NCBI GenBank assembly: GCA_039545355.1
Contig: BCJJ01000003.1
Location: 372,001 to 436,000, forward strand
From: Trichosporon coremiiforme
Lineage: Eukaryota; Basidiomycota; Tremellomycetes; Trichosporonales; Trichosporonaceae
Direction: 5' to 3'
DNA: 64,000 nt
Below, piece after piece: positions 12,890-23,049 of this stretch. Position numbers and translations under genes: made by a program. Position 1 is the stretch's first letter, and each line of letters opens with the position of its first letter. The notes under the pieces are model-generated. The model was not told the DNA's origin, did no database searches, and was given only the letters and a program-made list of their open reading frames with translations.

Positions 12890-14289
12890 AGAGCGCGTTC
12901 GGAGACCGTAGAAGATGGTTTCTTTGTCCATTTCTCGTGGCAAGAACCAAATGTGTATGAAGTCCGATTCCGCAGCAACTACGCCACACTCAATCCTGTT
13001 TCTGCTAGTCTGGCGCTAGTTCCGCTTCCCCGTTCCTGAAGGCTGTTTGTTCACCACACGTGTCCCTGGCTACGACTACTCGCGAGATGGGCGTATGGGA
13101 GTGCGCCGAAGTGATAAGCACGAAGAATATGCATTGGCTGGAAGTAAGCTGGAGTGGTGGGGTGAATGAAGCTGGCGGGAGCTGGACGCCACTGACGCAC
13201 TAAGGCTTACAGGGCAAGACTGAACGCTTGTGACTGAACCCATCGCACTTTGAGGCAAGGCTTGTCTGTTGACACTCGTCAGACTCGAAGTTTGAGCGAT
13301 AGTTCGCCGGATCATCCGGAGAGATCGCTATAACATTGTTGATGGACTGCGAGCGTTATTGGGAGCGACCGACGCCAGCCTCCGTGGACGCCCTCCCTCA
13401 CCTACCATTGAGGAGCGTACGACGCATGGCAATCGAACCTGTGCGGCGGCTGAAGACTGGCTGTGGCACCAACTGAGTTATAAAGGGGACGCCTCATCTG
13501 ACATGGTTCTCTCGTCGGTCTTGACAACTCGGAGTTTCCTGTGCATGTGGTGCAGCCTGACTGATATGGCATCTGAAATGAGGATCTAGCAACTTATATT
13601 CTGGACTGCAACTACGTCTAACGGCCTTTATACGGACACTTACTGCACCGTCAGCGCCAGCGTCACTCAGTCTCGGGGAAATGACCTCCGCTTTCAGCTT
13701 CAGCCGCTTGATCAGCTTTCCGGTGCCGCCGTAGGAGTTAAGCTCGCGCCTCGCACAGGTTCTTCTGAGCCGCAAGTTGCTAACGCGCACGTCGGCCATG
13801 GGCATGGGTAGGTCGACTCGAGGCGCAGCGGAATCAGGTGCTGAATCGTGATATGGCTTGCCATGTTTCGTGCACCCGCGTTAAGTCAGCTTTCATGAAA
13901 CTCCTCTAACTCTCAAGTTCTCCCATGCAGGTTCCGGGCCGAAGATGCAGAAGGGGCACTTCAGGAAATTGAATCGGTTGAGGTCTACTTGACGTTCTCC
14001 AAAATCCGATTGGCAGGACAGAGGGTCGGAGGCCATGACCTTGATGGTGTCCTCCAGGTGCACGGACGCATGCGCTACCCGTTCAACGCCGCCAGCGGAT
14101 CTGCTGGTCAGCACAAGCACAGAGGAAGAGCTCACCATTCATGGCATTTCTCGCAATAAGTGAGCTGCCACATACCTGGCCGCATGGAGGTCTTCGACTT
14201 GGCCCAGCGGCCATGCTGCGCCTCAAGTGCGCTACAAACTCGCCGAATGAGCACGCGCTGCTGTCAGCGACTTTACTCCGCAGTCCTTT
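12890..14289. other. start of a 10-kb gene-poor region
   Basis: No intact gene. Scattered open frames are short and overlapping. A minus-strand stretch near 13895-14130 reads for about 80 codons and ends in CPFCIFGPE. Just upstream another frame reads TYCEKCHEW before a GGTGAGC donor-like site near 14135. These could be further exon remnants of the zinc-finger pseudogene that follows, but this is weak. Confidence 0.35.
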
Positions 14290-14660
14290 TACTCACCTAA
14301 AGGCGCAGCCCGGCATAGAACATTGCGCTGGTAGTTCGCGTTTTTGGATAGGGCCAAAAATGTGTACATTGAACAAATGTCGGGCTGCGCATCCTCGAAC
14401 GAGCCCTCGCCACACTTCGTGCACGGATACCTGGCAAGGTTGACGGCCTCGGCATAACCCTCGTACAGCTCAGCCCCTATCTTTCTGTGCACGCATGTGT
14501 GAACATGCTACCGGAAAGCCGCGTTGTTGTATGAAGAGAACCCGCAGAGCGGACATTGGCCCGCGCTCGTCGCGCCCTCCCCGGAACGGACCAAGGAACA
14601 GCTCGTGTTCGGTGCGTCTTCATCGCCTCTGGCTCGGCCGATGAGGGCGGAATGAGCCAC
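14290..14660 (-). pseudogene. zinc-finger gene remnant with an in-frame stop
   Basis: Read on the minus strand from about 14640, one frame gives an acidic/Ser stretch and then the finger QCPLCGFSSYNNAAFR, a TAG stop (plus-strand 14508-14510), and HVHTCVHRK. Spacing is Cys-x2-Cys-x12-His-x3-Cys, a good C2HC/C2H2 finger if the TAG was once a sense codon such as CAG. Beyond it the frame stays open through a second CxxC pair (YPCTKCGEGSF) for about 60 codons and ends at a consensus donor (TTTAG, then GTGAGT) near 14297. An intact gene is excluded by the stop unless the stop is read through. The family was not recognised further. Confidence 0.5.
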
Positions 14661-14859
14661 CGTGTGGCAAATGGCGGCGTAGGCGCCGAGACGCGAACCC
14701 GCGAGGGGCAGCAGACCATGCGAGTTTCCGGCAACAGACTTGGGGTTAGTCGAGGACGAAGCGGCGGATGCAGGCGAGGCGGCCAGGGACGTGCTCGTGC
14801 CGGTGCGAGGGCGGGTGTCGGCAGATGTGTGGACCGTTGCTTCAGAAGAGGTGCGGGAG

Positions 14860-15400
14860 AACAGGACGAGGAGGTGAGTGGCGTCAGGATGGAAGGGGAT
14901 GTCGAAGGCTGGCCCGTTGTCGCTCCGCTCTGCCGCGCTGCGACAATCCGGTGACCAGCTTCGGTCCGCCGAAGAACGTAGAGAGCGTTAGCAGCGTGCC
15001 GGATTCGTTGAAGCTCTTCCGCTCGAGAGTAGCCGTTCTCCTCCGCGATCTGGACCATATCGTCCGTCTGCTTGATCTCGAGTTTGATCTGTACTGTCCG
15101 TAAGGAGGATCCAAGCAGCTTACGTTCGCGGCGCGCCTTCAACGACAGCACGGGTCACGCAGCGCGAAGTTCTGGGCGGTTCGTTTCTCGCGCTCAGTGA
15201 GGACGTGCGAGGCGACTTCGCGGGGCATGGAGTGCTTCTGGTGCAGACTCATGGCCAGTCCAGAATTGACGCTGCTGACAGCCTCCAAGTCTGAGGCACT
15301 CAGTCCCAGCGGCACCGTGGTGGATCCTCGATGGACCCCCTCGGTGGCTTGGTCGCTCTGGTTCCCGGCCAGAAACGTGAAACGGGTCCAACGAGAGCAT
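14860..15400 (-). pseudogene. coding-like remnant, unrecognised
   Basis: Two adjoining minus-strand frames look protein-like. One (about 15140-15270) has HSMPREVASHVLTEREKRT. It runs into another one base out of phase (about 14880-15151) with LSLKARRERKLL, then IKLEIKQTDDMVQIAEENG and a charged helix-like stretch. The junction near 15150 needs a one-base shift or a very short intron, so the gene appears broken. It may belong with the neighbouring remnants. No family was recognised. Confidence 0.3.
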
Positions 15401-15428
15401 TCAGTCCTGCGCACTCCGCCCATCAGCG

Positions 15429-16058
15429 TCGGCGGCACACCCGTCACGAGGAGCTCGACGAGATGAGCTGCAAGTTCCATATCTTCGAGCTGTTATTCCG
15501 TCGGGGCTTGGAGTCGGGGCTCAGCGAATCCAACACTGAAAACGGGAGATCCATTGCGCAGGCGGCCGTTCGCCGCACATTGACTCCAGGTGCGGCCGTG
15601 AAAACTAGCTTGGGGTCTGTGAGTCAGCGTCATCCCCAGCGTTTGGGGCGCCATGTAGAGCACCAGACTCACGGGGGTTCATCGTCGTCAAGGAACTCCC
15701 TCCACGTCTGTAGGTGTTCCACCACCCGCACTTCAATGCAGAAAAGGCCGGTGGCAGTGAATCTGACACAGGTCCCAGCGTATAGGGCGTCCTACGCGAC
15801 TGCAGACTCCGTCGGTAAGTTCTTAAAGTACTTCCCGGGCTACGGTGCCCAATCGATGCTGATGACCTCCTTGCCGGCCGGGGAGGGGCCTCCGGTCGAA
15901 CGAGTAGCGCGGCCAACCTCTGATTCATGTTGTAGCGCTTGCGGCGCCCGAGCCAGTCGAGCATCGACGACCCAGTGCCCCGGTAGTTGAGGGCTACCAT
16001 GCGGCCGCGCAGATAAGGTGAGAGCGGGGCGACGCGGACCGCCATCATCTACTTCCAC
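15429..16058 (-). pseudogene. unrecognised gene, copy A, with three in-frame stops but intact splice sites
   Basis: From 16058 one minus-strand frame runs through GKEVISIDWAP, TAG (15840-15842), PGKYFKNLPTESAVA, TAG (15792-15794), DALYAGTCVRF and VRVVEHLQTWREFLDDDE to a GTGAGT donor at 15672. A 56-nt intron ends CTGACTCACAG at 15617. Exon 2 continues in phase as FHGRTWSQ, then FAEPRLQAPTE, TAA (15493-15495), QLEDMELAAHLVELL and VTGVPP. Its last 58 codons (15430-15603) align without gaps to copy B at 16152-16328, with about 34 of 58 residues identical by hand count. The function is unknown. Preserved phase and splice sites with only stop-type damage suggest recent inactivation. Confidence 0.5.
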
Positions 16059-16067
16059 AAGCAGAGC

Positions 16068-16640
16068 TTATACCATGCGCTCCAATTTCGCTCGGTCGCG
16101 AAGGGAAGGCCGAGCGGCCCGGGTAAGGACGCGCCGACGGGGGGTGAAGAAGGGTGGAACGCGGGTCAGAAGCAGCTCCACCAGGTGTAGGGCCATCTCC
16201 ATGTCCTCCAGCTGAATGTCGGTGGGCGGGGTCAGGCGCGGCTCGGCGAAGGCGACAGCTAACAATGGTGCGCTGTTTTGCAAATTGTCGCCGCCGTCCC
16301 TCTGTCCCCACATGCGTACGTGAAAGGTCGCGTTAGGCCCGGGCGCGTCAGCTGCACCCTTGAGGAACAAGCTTGGGGTTGGACCCATAACGCATACGGC
16401 TCCACGCCAGTTACGGGTCGAAACGCGGCTGCCCCGGTAGCTGTCAGCCTCCATGAGGGAGCGGATGTAGGGCTCATGGCGACGAAGCGCAGGATGTCAC
16501 GTCAGGTCTGGCTTCAGCTTCATAACGCCTTCCTTGAAACTGTTAACGAATGAGGGCGACATCTTGCGGTGCACGGAGATGAGGAGGCTCGAGTGGGGAA
16601 GCGGGACATTCCTGATGAGTGAACTGGGTCAGCGACCTGA
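16068..16640 (-). pseudogene. unrecognised gene, copy B, partial
   Basis: A minus-strand frame open from about 16485 to 16068 contains FHVRMWGQRDGGDNLQNS, then AVAFAEPRLTPPTDIQLED and MEMALHLVELLLTRVPP, the counterpart of copy A. Upstream, a frame near 16500-16620 reads SSLLISVHRKMSPSFVNSFK and ends in a TGA before the main frame opens. The two may be exons of one gene or a broken single frame. No start, no recognised domain, no function assigned. It is the better preserved of the two copies and could still be part of a gene whose other exons were not recognised. Confidence 0.4.
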
Positions 16641-16660
16641 GAAGGTGAGTAGACAGAGTA

Positions 16661-19600
16661 ACTGACTACAGTTCAAAGGAGAGAGGTGACATTTTCAGAA
16701 CTCGTTAGTCTGGCGGACACTCACCGGAGGAGCAGGGTTGTAGCGGGCGGTGGTTGTGGACAGAACGACCAGAGCTGGCGATCGTCGATGTCTTGACTCT
16801 CGTCGTGCGCGAAGCCAGTGATGGAGCGTAAGCAGATCGACGTGCAGGTTTCGTTATGCTGTCAGTGCTCAGAGGGCGACTCCTTGCTAGTGTTTACATT
16901 GCAATGTGCGGTCGTCCATGTCTTCCTTCTGTCTTCCTCATGACGTATGGCCGACACTGACCGTTGTCGTGAGCTAGCGGCCGATAAGTGTACCGGCGCC
17001 CTGTCTCAAGCTGGTCACTGTGTGTCATATGCAGCACGCACGATCCATGACGCCGCCACCGAGCCATGGATGCCACGCACGGTTTCTCTGCGCAGTAGCA
17101 CACACGCCACCGAGATCTCGTCCAGGTCCAGCCCTTGCGCCATGTCTCCATGCAACGGGCAACGGAGGCGTTGAGAACTCACATCAGTGCTCGGGTCATG
17201 AGACATGAGACAGTCTCAGCACTTTGCTCTCCATGCTCCATGCGCTCACTGGCAAAGCGGGGGTCCCAGATACTGGTCCAAATCCGGAGCCGCTGAAGTC
17301 CGTCCCTCTCCCCGACTTTCTTCCTCGAACGTTCCAAGCATGGTTAGGAAAACCGCCGGCAGTCAAGCGCTGCACACCTGCGGCGAAGCAGCGGCCTGAC
17401 CGGTTCGGAGAAGGCATAACCTAGCGCCGGCCGGGACATTGATGTCGTGCTCGCTTGTCGCGAAGGGACAGGACAGGGCGGAGCGGCGTATGCGGCGAAC
17501 GGCGCAAGCGCGGTGCGGGTGAGTCCCCGCTTGCTCTCTGCCATCTCGGGCTCCTCGGGATTCCGCACTGCGTTAGTGCATGCCTTGCGGCGACTTTTTC
17601 GCCCTCCGTCTCAGCCTATGCTTCGTGCGCAGCAAGCGCCAAGTGTAGCGATGGCCAAACACTTGATGTGGCCTGACATCGCCACCGCGTTGACATTCCG
17701 TTCCGAGGCCTGACACCGATACCGCCTTCTTTGAGGTAGGTATTCGCCACTTTCATATCTTCAGAACGCAGGGGCCGAGGACCGAGCCTCGGCAGGTCGG
17801 CATGAGCGCCTGGGTGATGCCGGCCGCGCCGGGTGTGGCCCCCACTCCCTGCGTGGGAGCGGGCTCAGGCTCAGGGGCGACGCCGAACTCCACTGCTCGG
17901 TTTAGCGCTATCTCCGCCCCTATCGTGTTTCGCCGTTGTCTGTGCAGCATGCAGCTCGGTGCATGCTGTGCTGCTGTGTGCATGGGAAGGCTGCGAGCGG
18001 CGAACGTACGAGGCTCGAAGCCCATTTCTCAGCCTTCTCAGATCTGGTTGCGTACGCGTCGACCGGCCTGGAGTTATGCGTTAGGCTGTAGCCCGCATCC
18101 GCGTGATCGCGTGATGTTCGGGGTCAGGTCGACTCCGCCCCCGATGCCTTGCTCCGGTGTTCCGGGGAGCTCCGAGCGGTGCATGCCGTCCAGACTCGGG
18201 CGGTGAGATGAACCTGACATATGTCAGCCTGACACGGGGACCAGGTACTCACCACATGGGAAACGGAGAATGCAGAATGCACAGAACGACGTCTGAACCG
18301 AAGAGGGTGACGCGGGGCCAAACTGTGGCAGACTCGGGCTAGCTTTTCGTGGTCAGTTATGCCAGTCACTATTTCCGTAATGTCCGCGATCCAAAGAGAC
18401 AGCAAGGCAGCGCGCATGCATGCATACAATGGCGGGGAGGGTCGAAGGGGTCCATATCCCGCGAGGTTGTCTGGAATGAGCTCATATTAGCCGGCTGCGG
18501 GCCTGGGTTCTGGGATTCGCACGATTAGCGCAGCGCAGGATTCATGGGAGCCGAACAAGGCGCGTGTGTCACCTCCCGGCGTGCTTTCCTTGTCCGGTGA
18601 AGCGTACGGCTGCACCACGGCTCCCTTGTCCCCAGCGATTCGGCGACACCGGAGTTGACAGCGGCAAACCGACGTACGTCATGCATGCCGTGCACGACGT
18701 GCTGGCGCATTCCGTACGGAATAAGCGAGCGGGGCGGTCCGGCCACATCCAGGCGGCGTCCAGGCTGGCAGAGCTCGGTCGATGCCTAGAATGCAGCACG
18801 CTGTGCCTCGGTGCTTGCTTGGGTGAGCGAGAGCCGGGGCAATTCAACTCGTAACTCTATCGGGAATATGGCGCTCGCGTTTGTCACGCCGCACAACGCC
18901 GATCACCCCTCGATCGGCCTCAGTTTCGTTCTGCTTCGAATCGCGGCACAGATCCGCCTGATTGACCTGTGCACCGCTGCGCGCTTGTCCGTCCGACAGT
19001 CCGCTGCGCTTTACCCCACTTGCTCGGGTAGTCGTGCATGCCATGTCTCTTGCGGATGCAGCACATGATGCGTATGAGAGCCCATGAGATAAGCAACAGG
19101 CTGCGCAAGCAGCACGAGGGGACGAGGGTCTCCAAAGAGACGGCAAAGGGTTGTCTCGGTCCCCTCGCCAGCGACTGCGCTGGATTCGCCGGACGCGCCG
19201 GCTGGGCTAACGGAATGCAAGCCCATTGGATCGATTGAGCGGCTGTGCCCCAGCGCGCCCCTAAGATTGGTTCAGGACTGCTCAGGCTCAGACGAATGAT
19301 CGTCGTGGGCCACGTTGACCAATCGCCGCAGCCCGTCGTTGCCAGGCACTGCGTCCAATGACGAGCCGGTCGACGGCGTTGCCCGCGCATTCCCTGTCGG
19401 TCCTTCAGCGAACTTACGGCGTCAGCGTAAAGAGCGCGGCGCTCGCAGCCGCGCCGGCGTATGCGCTTGCACAGGTGTACATGTTCCTATGTTTATGAGT
19501 GCGAGGGCGGAGTACAGCAGTGGCCGGAGGGCAGGGCGGAGCCGCAGCGGTGTCTTCCTCTTGAAGGCTTCCATCGCACCACACTGTCATTGCCGGAGTG

Positions 19601-22600
19601 GGGTCAATGGACTGGTGAGACCCATGTGGGCCAAGGTAAGTCGGCTGCGGGAGCATCCTTCTCCTGCAGACGTCTGGGACTGCGGCTGCTACGGCGCATG
19701 CACGCACGCGTAGGCGTGATCGTGTGAGAGTGCACGCCAACTTTGCATGCTTGGCGACTTTCACGAGCCTCACCGACAGCGCGACAGCGCGGCATTGTAC
19801 AGAGCGATCCGGGCATCCGACCGGAGGGCTGGAGAGGGGTCGACCGACTCGGTCTGGACTTCCGACCCTCGGACTCGCTTTCTCCCAGCCACCAGTTAGC
19901 GCACTCAAAAGCGCTAAGAACACTTGAATTGCTGCAAGCGAGGTATGCGAAACACGCAACCAAGACACTGCTCATGGTACATGACGGAGGCGCAGCCGTC
20001 CCATGACAACTTTGCCCCGCTGTCGCGGAGGCGTGCGTCATCCGTCCATGTCGGAGGCCCCTCCGAGGCCGCACAGTCATGCAGTGCTGTGTCTCACTCA
20101 AGCGTTGCGCTCTGCACAAAAATGACTCGGTACAAGTCCGAGCGCCAAGTGGCCGAAGCTGAGTCGCAGCGTCGTGGGTGCGATGCCGAGAGACGACACC
20201 CGCCCAATACTCTCGCGCTTCGACGACGTTAGGGCCGCGCCGGCAATTTTCCGCCGCCTCCCAGCCCCCAGCCTCAACCTTCCTCCGTCAAATTGTCAGA
20301 TACCAAACGCGCACGGTGCCCTGCTGCGCTTCACGCGCACGTCCCATCCACGGAAAGCACGGAATTCGTCATGAGGGCTGTCCAATCGCACGACTCGGCC
20401 CCCCTCTGGTGCCACTGCCCGGTGTGCAGATCATGTTGGTTGCTCCTTGCCAGACCATTAATTGTTACTGGCATCGCGAACCTGCTGGGACCAATGGACG
20501 CGTCTGTGCCGCTGCCGCTGACATAACAGGGTGGGTGCGCTGAGATCTGGCTGGCTTCTAGCTCGCCATGGCCTGGGCCGGCTGAGTACTGGGCACACTT
20601 GGGATTCCATACATCCATGATCCAGGTCCTGACTGGACCTGGCGGAGGGCCGGTGTCGCTGAGCCTCAAAAGGAAGACGCGGCGGTGTCTGTCTCACGGG
20701 TCTCGCGGTCCCTACGGCTAACCTTTAGGTGCAGGAGCGCCAGGCGCGCCAGGCCGAGGGTCAGCGGGTCGCAGATAGACGCATGCGGCCAGGGACGTGA
20801 CGACCAAAAGCCAAGCCCGAGACTCGCAAGTCCGCCCAGGCACGGATGGAAGGCACCAGACCAGCGGCCTCCGAGACGCCATGGCCGGGGGCGCGCCCTC
20901 GGGTTACCCCTCGGCGACCCTCGACCGTTCGTTGTCTTCTGCGAGTGAAGCTGGCCGGCCAGCGATCTGTGATTTTCGATGCCGCCCTGCCCCTTGAGAA
21001 TGCCAGATGGCGACATGCTCTGGCGTTCCGGTCTGGAATCCCCCGCCCAGTCCCTGGCCGACAGCCGAAGAACGCAATCCGGAGTTCTGTGTTGCAGCGG
21101 GACCGATGGATATACAAAGATCGCTTGGTGCATGTTGCAGTTGCGGTGCCATGTTGGAACCAGTCTAGGCGGTATGGCGCATGGCGCGCGGTGACTGACG
21201 GCACGGCCATGCTCAAGGCACTGTGCCGCACTGGAGCGTTTCGTCGGATGGCTGGCTGCGGTCGCCAGTGCGGTTGGTTGAATGGACGGGGGCTACGGTA
21301 ATTGGTCGCTGGGTTGGTGGGCGCCGGGCGCGGACGGCTGCTCGGTCGCTTGCGCCGGCTCACGGCTGGCGCCTCGCGTGGCCCCATCTGTGTCGCGCTG
21401 TCTCGAGCGGGTTTCGTGGAACCGGCGATTTCCTTCTGAACCGACCGACCTGCGCCCCGCACTTTCGGGGTCAGGCATCAGAGCAGAGGACAGAGTCGAG
21501 AGAGGAGGACCGAGAACCCGAGAGAGCTGCGAGCCGCCAGCAAATACAAGCCGTGCAAGCCGTAGGACAAGTAAGCCCGCTGGGAATCGGCGGCCAAGGC
21601 TTACAAGGCCTGGACCGGAAGGACCCCCGGCCCCTTCGTCGACTCCCTTGTCCCCTTCACCTCCGCTCTTGCGTCGCCCTGGCCCTCAGGCCTCATGCCT
21701 CGTCCCCATCCCTCATGCCTCGCGCAGCCACGCAGCACCGGTACCGGGCGCAGACTGATGTGGCCATGGCTGGCTGACTGGGCCGGCTGCCGCTGGCCTG
21801 CAGGCTGTAGGCGGATGCTGGCGGGTGCCGGGATTCAACTGGCTACCAGACCGACTCGGACTGGACCCAGCTGGGACCTTGCTGGTCCAGTCTGATCGAT
21901 GACTGGCTGCCGTTGCACCGGCGGACCAGCCTTGCCAGGCGACCCACGCCTGCACGCCTCAGTCCGCCTGCTTTGCATCTGCGTGCATGCATGCATACCG
22001 CAACCTCGCTTGCAGCATGCATCGAAGCGACGCGATTGCACGACTGCACGACTGACGCTGATGCAGTATGTCTGGACCGCCCGATTGTGAAGTGCCAGAC
22101 AGAGTGCAAAACTGTAGTATCCAGTGGAATGCCGGCTCCGCGGCAAGAAGGAGACGAAGCGAAATCCGTCTGGTTATAGCGAGCCGTAGCCCGTCACCCC
22201 GCCGCCCGGCACCAGAGACCGAATATGAGACTTGGCCCGCACCGCAAGCGCGGACAGGCGTAGGACCAGGACCCGGACCAGCTGGGGCTGAGCTGGGTGA
22301 GGCTGCTGTGTATAGCATGCTCGGAAGGAAGCAGATGCATTAGACTGGGCTGGATGGATGGATGCAGACGCGCAGACGAGACGAGAGCGGAGGCCCCGGC
22401 CTGGCGCGCTGAAGGCAGCAGGCGGGGAGGCGCGGTCGGGACGGCCATGGCCAGGCGGCCAGGCGAAAAAGCAAAAGGAGGCAAAAGGCAGATCCCCCCG
22501 CCCGCCCGCCCGCGCCCGCCCTTTGGCCTTCATCCCTGTCGCCTCCCCTCTCCCTCTGTGGCCCGGCTGGCGGCCTGGCCGTGCTTGACTCCGCCCTTGT

Positions 22601-23049
22601 TCGTTCGCTCTCGCTGGCTCGCTGCGTTGGCTGCGTTGCGTGGGCTCCGGTGGCCACCGAGCACCCATTCCTAACTACCATCCCACACCCCCACACCACG
22701 GCCCCTTCTTCTTCCCCTCCTACTCACCTCCGCCCGTCTCTTCCCCTTCATCTCTTCCCCCCTCCTCATCTCTTTCTCTCACCAAACAATCCCTCTCACT
22801 GGCCAAGTCTCCTCCAACCCACTTGACCCCCCTATAGTGGAGGTCGTCCACCCGGCACTACCACCAACTTTCTTACCCCCCCCCTCAACCGCGAGCCGCC
22901 GTCGGCGTTCCCTCAGCCACCAGCCCGCGCATCCCGCTCAACCCCTCTTCTGCGTGCATCCCCGCCGTTCCTTCGTTGCCATCCATCCGGTATCCTTGTC
23001 TCCATCGTGCTACCCATCTGTGCTCTCGGCATTTGAAATCGCGTCCCCC
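16661..23049. other. gene-poor region and long leader of the downstream transcription factor
   Basis: About 6.4 kb in which no intact gene could be found on either strand. Open frames are short and mutually overlapping. The stretch 22480-22830 is C/T-rich on the plus strand with a run of GCCC repeats near 22499-22522. This is probably the promoter/leader of the zinc-cluster gene. No tRNA, LTR pair or long tandem repeat was seen by eye; a self-alignment would be needed to exclude dispersed repeats. Confidence 0.4.

Noticed and set aside
13410..13500. tRNA-like pattern on the minus strand (CTCAGTTGGT followed by GGTTCGATTGCC)
   Set aside because: A- and B-box-like words are present, but the T stem and acceptor stem do not pair. 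Possibly a tRNA relic or chance.
17455..19146. similar short peptides (AYASCAASA and SYASCAASA) in opposite orientation
   Set aside because: Only about nine codons and weak DNA similarity; could be chance.
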